Shown here: in pieces, positions 60,117 through 64,000 of the stretch
Numbering within the stretch: position 1 is the stretch's first letter
Layout: each line of letters starts with the position of its first letter
Origin: Roseococcus thiosulfatophilus
GTDB lineage: Bacteria; Pseudomonadota; Alphaproteobacteria; Acetobacterales; Acetobacteraceae
Length of the DNA: 64,000 nt
NCBI RefSeq assembly: GCF_017311575.1
Contig: NZ_JAFFQY010000022.1
Coordinates: forward strand, 62,001 to 126,000
Direction: 5' to 3'
Notes under the pieces: generated by a model
The model's input: only the letters and a program-made list of their open reading frames with translations
What the model was told of the DNA's origin: nothing
Database searches by the model: none
Position numbers and translations under genes: made by a program

Positions 60117-61553
60117 ATGCCCCTCGACAGCCCGCTTTCCATCACCGACCGCCTGTTCCATGCCGAGCTGGATCCCGCCGCCGCGCTGGCGCGCCTGCAG
60201 GACGCGACGCTGGGCTGCGAGGATGGCGAGCTGTTCCTCGAATACCGGGAGAGCGAGGCCATCAGCCTGGAGGATGGCCGCATCCGTTCGGCCAGCTATG
60301 ACACCTCGCGCGGGTTCGGCCTGCGCGCGGTGCAGGGCGAGGCGGCCGGCTATGCCCATTCGGGCGAGATCACCGACGCCGCCCTCGCCCGCGCCGCCGA
60401 GACGGTGAAGGCGGTGCGGCAGGGGCGTTCGGGCACGCTGGACCTGGCGCCGCGCGCCACCAACACGCGCCTCTATGAGCCGGCCAACCCGCTGACGGCC
60501 ATGGGCTTCGCGGAGAAGACCGCGCTGCTGCTGGAAATCGATGCCCATGCGCGCGCGCTGGACCGCCGCGTGGTGCAGGTGATGGCGTCCCTGACCGGCG
60601 AATGGCAGGCGGTGCAGATCCTGCGCCCGGATGGCGAGCGCGTGGCCGATATCCGCCCGCTGGTGCGCTTCGGTGTCAGCGTGGTGGTGGAGCAGGACGG
60701 GCGGCGCGAGACGGGCAGCTTCGGCACCGGCGGCCGTTTCGCCTATGCCCGCGTGCTGGAGAATGGCGGCTGGCAGCGGGGCGTGGCGGAAGCCCTGCGC
60801 CAGGCGCTGGTGAACCTGGAAAGCCAACCCGCCCCGGCCGGCGAGACCGAGGTGGTGCTGGGCCCCGGCTGGCCCGGCATCCTGCTGCACGAGGCCATCG
60901 GCCACGGGCTGGAGGGCGACTTCAACCGCAAGAAGACGAGTGCTTTCGCGGGCCTGGTCGGCACGCGCATCGCCGCCCCCGGCGTCACGGTGGTGGATGA
61001 CGGCACCATCCCCGACCGGCGCGGCTCGCTGACCGTGGATGACGAGGGCACGCCCTCCGGCCGCATGGTCATGATCGAGGATGGCTACCTGCGCGGCTTC
61101 ATCCAGGACCGGCAGAACGCGCGGCTGATGGGCGTGGCCCCCACCGGCAACGGCCGGCGGCAATCCTATGCCCACAGCCCCATGCCGCGCATGACCAACA
61201 CGCTGATGATGAATGGCGAATACGCGCCGGAGGAGATCATCCGCAGCGTGAAGCGCGGCATCTTTGCCGTGAATTTCGGCGGCGGGCAGGTGGACATCAC
61301 CAGCGGCAAATTCGTGTTTTCCATGAGCGAGGCCTACCGCATCGAGGACGGCAGGATCGGCGCGCCGGTGAAGGGCGCCACCCTGATCGGCAACGGGCCG
61401 GACGCGCTGACCAAGATCAGCATGATCGGCAATGACACGGGCATGGACCCCGGCATCGGCACCTGCGGGAAGCAGGGGCAGGGCGTGCCGGTGGGCGTGG
61501 GCCAGCCCACGCTGAAGATGATGGGGCTGACGGTGGGCGGGACGTCCCTCTGA
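60117..61553 (+). CDS. tldD: Metalloprotease TldD
   Basis: With TldE (PmbA) it forms a zinc protease that degrades unfolded peptides and processes modified peptides such as microcin and TOMM precursors. The zinc motif HEAIGHGLEGD is present (HExxxH), together with EYRESEAISLEDGRIRSASY near the start, GGGQVDITSGKFVFSMSEAY and IGNDTGMDPGIGTCGKQGQG at the end. The 478-residue length is normal. Start ATG 60117 has ACGGAG upstream. No tldE is adjacent. It follows the kinase gene by 11 bases and may share its transcript. Confidence 0.95.
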   Translation: MPLDSPLSITDRLFHAELDPAAALARLQDATLGCEDGELFLEYRESEAISLEDGRIRSASYDTSRGFGLRAVQGEAAGYAHSGEITDAALARAAETVKAVRQGRSGTLDLAPRATNTRLYEPANPLTAMGFAEKTALLLEIDAHARALDRRVVQVMASLTGEWQAVQILRPDGERVADIRPLVRFGVSVVVEQDGRRETGSFGTGGRFAYARVLENGGWQRGVAEALRQALVNLESQPAPAGETEVVLGPGWPGILLHEAIGHGLEGDFNRKKTSAFAGLVGTRIAAPGVTVVDDGTIPDRRGSLTVDDEGTPSGRMVMIEDGYLRGFIQDRQNARLMGVAPTGNGRRQSYAHSPMPRMTNTLMMNGEYAPEEIIRSVKRGIFAVNFGGGQVDITSGKFVFSMSEAYRIEDGRIGAPVKGATLIGNGPDALTKISMIGNDTGMDPGIGTCGKQGQGVPVGVGQPTLKMMGLTVGGTSL

Positions 61554-61556
61554 CGC

Positions 61557-62876
61557 TCACCCGGGTCCGGGCAGCCACACCCGGAAGGTGGCGCCCTGCC
61601 CCGGCGGGCTCTCGATGACCAGCGTGCCGCGGTGCCGGTTCAATATGTGCTTCACGATGGCGAGGCCGAGGCCGGTATTCCCCGCCGCCCGCGCCCGTCC
61701 CGAATCCACGCGGTAGAAGCGCTCGGTCAGGCGGGGGATGTGTTCGGGCGGGATGCCCGGCCCGTCATCGCGCACCTGGAAGGCCACGCCGGGGCGGCCG
61801 GCATGGCGGGCGGGGGCGGCCTGCATCACCACCTCCTCCTTCGCGTGGCGCAGCGCGTTGTCCAGCAGGTTGCGCGCCACCTGGGCGATCTGGTCGGCAT
61901 CGGCGGGGTCGGCCGGAAGCGTTCCTTCCGGCAGATCCAGGCGCAGCCGCACCTTGCGCGCAGCGAAGAGGGGTTCGGCCGCCGCCGCCTCGGCACGCAG
62001 CACGGCCAGCACATCGGCGCGGCCCTGGGGCGGCAGATGCTCCGTGGCCTCGACGCGGGATAGGCCCAGCAGATCATCCACCAGGCGGCGCATGCGGTCC
62101 GCCTGGTCGGCCATGATGCCGAGGAAGCGCTGCTGCGCCGGCGGGTCGTCGGCGGCGGGGCCGCGCAGGGTCTCGATGAAGCCCATCAGGCTGGCCAAGG
62201 GGGTGCGGAGCTCGTGGCTGGCATTGGCCACGAAATCCACGCGCATGCGCTCCACCGTGCGGGCGGCGGTGCGGTCGGTCAGCACCACCACCAGCCGCCC
62301 GCCATCGGCGAGCGGCGGGGTCATGGGGATCACCTGGGCCGAGAGCTCCCGCGTGGCCTGGCCGGGCAGGGTCAGGTCGAGGGATTGCGGGCGGGCCTCG
62401 GTCAGCGCCCGGTCCACGGCGCCGGCCAACAGCGGGTGGCGCAGCAGGGCCAGCACGTCGCCCTGGCGCGTCTCGCCCTCCGCGCCCGCGATGCCGAAGA
62501 GGCGGCGGGCGGCCTGGTTGGCGCGCAGCGGCGCGCGGTCGGGGCCCAGCACCAGCAAGGGATCGGGCAGGGCCTCCACGATGGCCTCGTCGGCGGCGCG
62601 GAGCTGGCCGACCAGGGCGGCGCGCACCTCCAGCGACCGCACCAGACGCGCCAGCCCTTCCTCGATCTCCACCAGGGCCGGCAAGGGCGGCAAGGGGGGC
62701 ATCTCGTGGCGGAGCGGGCCCTCCTCCTCCGCCGCCCGCCGCAGCGCGGCGGCGAGCCGCGTCACGGCCGAGATCCACAGCCAGGCCACCGCGACCGCGG
62801 CCCCCAGGCAAAACAACAGGGCCAGGGCGCCGGCCCGCGGGGTGAGCGCCCCCGTCGCCATGAGGACGAACAGCAC
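61557..62876 (-). CDS. PhoR-like sensor histidine kinase
   Basis: 439 residues: an N-terminal membrane region (one clear helix, GALALLFCLGAAVAVAWLW), a PAS-like domain (DEAIVEALPDPLLVLGPDRA to RRLFG), HisKA with VDFVANASHELRTPLASLM, and a HATPase with NLLDNALRHA, RDDGPGIPPEH and GNTGLGLAIVKHIL. The layout is that of PhoR-type phosphate sensors, but no PhoB or pst genes are visible. GTG 62876 is the annotated start. An in-frame CTG at 62933 would overlap the upstream stop as CTGA and restore a second membrane helix (LLAATLLTGAAPALVLFVLM), which is typical of PhoR. Confidence 0.88.
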   Translation of the reverse strand: MLFVLMATGALTPRAGALALLFCLGAAVAVAWLWISAVTRLAAALRRAAEEEGPLRHEMPPLPPLPALVEIEEGLARLVRSLEVRAALVGQLRAADEAIVEALPDPLLVLGPDRAPLRANQAARRLFGIAGAEGETRQGDVLALLRHPLLAGAVDRALTEARPQSLDLTLPGQATRELSAQVIPMTPPLADGGRLVVVLTDRTAARTVERMRVDFVANASHELRTPLASLMGFIETLRGPAADDPPAQQRFLGIMADQADRMRRLVDDLLGLSRVEATEHLPPQGRADVLAVLRAEAAAAEPLFAARKVRLRLDLPEGTLPADPADADQIAQVARNLLDNALRHAKEEVVMQAAPARHAGRPGVAFQVRDDGPGIPPEHIPRLTERFYRVDSGRARAAGNTGLGLAIVKHILNRHRGTLVIESPPGQGATFRVWLPGPG

Positions 62877-62929
62877 CAGCGCCGGCGCGGCCCCGGTCAG
62901 CAGCGTGGCGGCGAGGAGCCGGCTGGGCG

Positions 62930-64000
62930 TCAGCTTCCGGCGCCACCCGGCACGGGGGCGGGGGACACCATGCGCGGCGTCCCGCCCGGTTGCAGCGCGA
63001 AGACCGCGAGGCCCCGGCGCGTCACGCCCCCGGCATCGAGCTGGATCGGCCCATCCGCGCCCAGGAAGGGGCTGCCAACCGGCGGCGTCCCCTCGCGCGC
63101 CGTGCGCGCGGCGAGCGCCACCGCGTCATAGGCAGGGCCCGCGAGGCGCGAGGCCCGGGCCTCGAAGGCGGCCTCGAACTGCCGGTCGAAGCGGTCACGG
63201 CCCGAGGGATCGGGGCCGGGGAACAGCGCCCCGGCCAGGGCGGGCTCATCGCCCAGGTTGGGCTCGGCGGCCCAGAGGATGGTGCCCAGGATCAAGGGGC
63301 GGCTGCCGCCCTCCGCCAGCGCTTGCGCGGCGGTGCGGGCGCCGGCGCCGGCGAAGGCCACCAGCACCGCCTCCACATCGCCCGCCCGCAGCGCCTCCGC
63401 CTGGGCCGCGAATTCCGTCGTGCGCTGCGGCACCAGCTGGATCACGGGCGCCGGCCAGCCGGCCTGGCGCGCGGCCTCCCGCATGGCGGTGGCGAGGCGC
63501 TGGCCGAAGGCGTCGTTGGGCGCCAGCAGCCCAAAACGCTGGGCGCCCTGCTCGTTGGCGGCGCTCATCACGCGACGGGCCTGCTGCGTGGGGGTGATGC
63601 CCAGCACCCAGACCCGCCCGCTGGCCTGGGCCTCGTCAGAGGTGAAGGCGAAGACCGGCACGCGGGTGGTGCGGGCCACGGCGGCCGTCTCGCCGAGCGT
63701 CAGCGGGCCCGCGATGGCCAGCGCGCCCTGGCTCTCGGCGTCCCGCGCCGCCTCGGCCGCGCCGGAGGCGGTGCTGCGGGTGTCGCGGGGCAGCAGCTCA
63801 ATGCGCCGGTCGCCCTGGTCGAAGAGGGCGAGCTGCCCGGCGTTCAGCATGGCCTGCCCGAGGGCGGCATTGCCGCCGGTCAGCGGCAGCAGCAGGCCGA
63901 CGCGGCGCACCGGCTCGGGCTGGGCCTGGGGCATGGCGAAGGGTGTCACGGGCGCGGCGAAAGGCCCGGGGCCGGACATCTGGGCTTGCGGGGCGCAGCC
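62930..64000 (-). CDS. Penicillin-binding protein activator-like lipoprotein (LpoA/periplasmic-binding fold), cut by window edge
   Basis: 357 visible residues of a type-I periplasmic-binding-fold protein. Runs are VRRVGLLLPLTGGNAALGQA, LLPRDTRSTASGAAEAARDA, AIAGPLTLGETAAVARTTRV, RFGLLAPNDAFGQRLATAM and GPAYDAVALAARTAR. The first visible residues are GCAPQAQ, so a lipobox cysteine is likely and the signal peptide lies beyond the window edge. Homologues in alphaproteobacteria are annotated penicillin-binding protein activator or ABC-type branched-chain receptor-like; an LpoA-type cell-wall role is probable. The PhoR-like kinase gene follows. Confidence 0.83.
   Translation of the reverse strand, partial: GCAPQAQMSGPGPFAAPVTPFAMPQAQPEPVRRVGLLLPLTGGNAALGQAMLNAGQLALFDQGDRRIELLPRDTRSTASGAAEAARDAESQGALAIAGPLTLGETAAVARTTRVPVFAFTSDEAQASGRVWVLGITPTQQARRVMSAANEQGAQRFGLLAPNDAFGQRLATAMREAARQAGWPAPVIQLVPQRTTEFAAQAEALRAGDVEAVLVAFAGAGARTAAQALAEGGSRPLILGTILWAAEPNLGDEPALAGALFPGPDPSGRDRFDRQFEAAFEARASRLAGPAYDAVALAARTAREGTPPVGSPFLGADGPIQLDAGGVTRRGLAVFALQPGGTPRMVSPAPVPGGAGS

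Overview
The window is about 64 kb of uniformly high-GC, densely packed bacterial chromosome. No tRNA, rRNA, CRISPR array, transposase or phage gene was seen. Gene content and order point to an alphaproteobacterium, most likely Rhodospirillales/Acetobacteraceae (Roseomonas-like). The reasons are the proA-nadD-rsfS-rlmH block, the radA-cvpA-purF block, a form-2 CtaA heme A synthase, several Bug/TctC solute receptors with a TctBA permease, and very frequent four-base stop/start overlaps. The taxonomic call is inference; no marker gene was compared.

Layout. 0-3.2 kb: end of trpE, gshB, gpmI. 3.2-5.8 kb: a TetR regulator divergent from a small membrane protein, a NaChBac-type sodium channel and an NnrU-like protein, lying between gpmI and the block rlmH-rsfS-nadD-proA (5.8-9.4 kb). 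9.7-19 kb: envelope functions, including a SPOR lytic transglycosylase lipoprotein, an HldE heptose enzyme with an eroded transferase half, an ABC-2 exporter and a PlsC acyltransferase. This stretch also holds two overlapping paralogous genes that look like catalytically dead GGDEF-EAL proteins. 18.4-23.3 kb: SDR-purF-cvpA and radA, with a BrnT/BrnA toxin-antitoxin pair carrying its own promoter and operator between cvpA and radA. 23.5-30.6 kb: two convergent TctC receptors, a TPR-methyltransferase, an SDR with a C-terminal 11-residue repeat, an MFS exporter and accA. 30.8-38 kb: aspartate aminotransferase, a double GNAT, a DinB-like protein, sugar-nucleotide and SDR enzymes, a DUF2125 protein and a ChaC-like cyclotransferase. 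38-44.3 kb: tctBA, an M20 hydrolase/creatininase/ketopantoate-reductase-like operon and a third TctC, which together look like uptake and hydrolysis of an organic acid or amide. 44.4-48.8 kb: glycolate oxidase glcD-glcE-membrane protein-glcF. 48.8-54 kb: a DUF2243 membrane protein, a secreted disordered protein, rpmJ (L36), a GT39/GT2 pair and a VTT-family membrane protein. 54.1-60.1 kb: ctaA translationally coupled to a 1631-residue histidine kinase built of eleven PAS-like units. 60.1-64 kb: tldD, a PhoR-type kinase and the start of a penicillin-binding-protein-activator-like lipoprotein.

Main points for a second look are the eleven-PAS kinase coupled to heme A synthesis, the tandem pair of degenerate GGDEF-EAL paralogues, and a family of REP-like palindromes after stop codons in the first 22 kb. 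Others are the eroded HldE transferase domain, the BrnTA insertion in a conserved block, and a four-pass membrane protein embedded in the glycolate oxidase operon.
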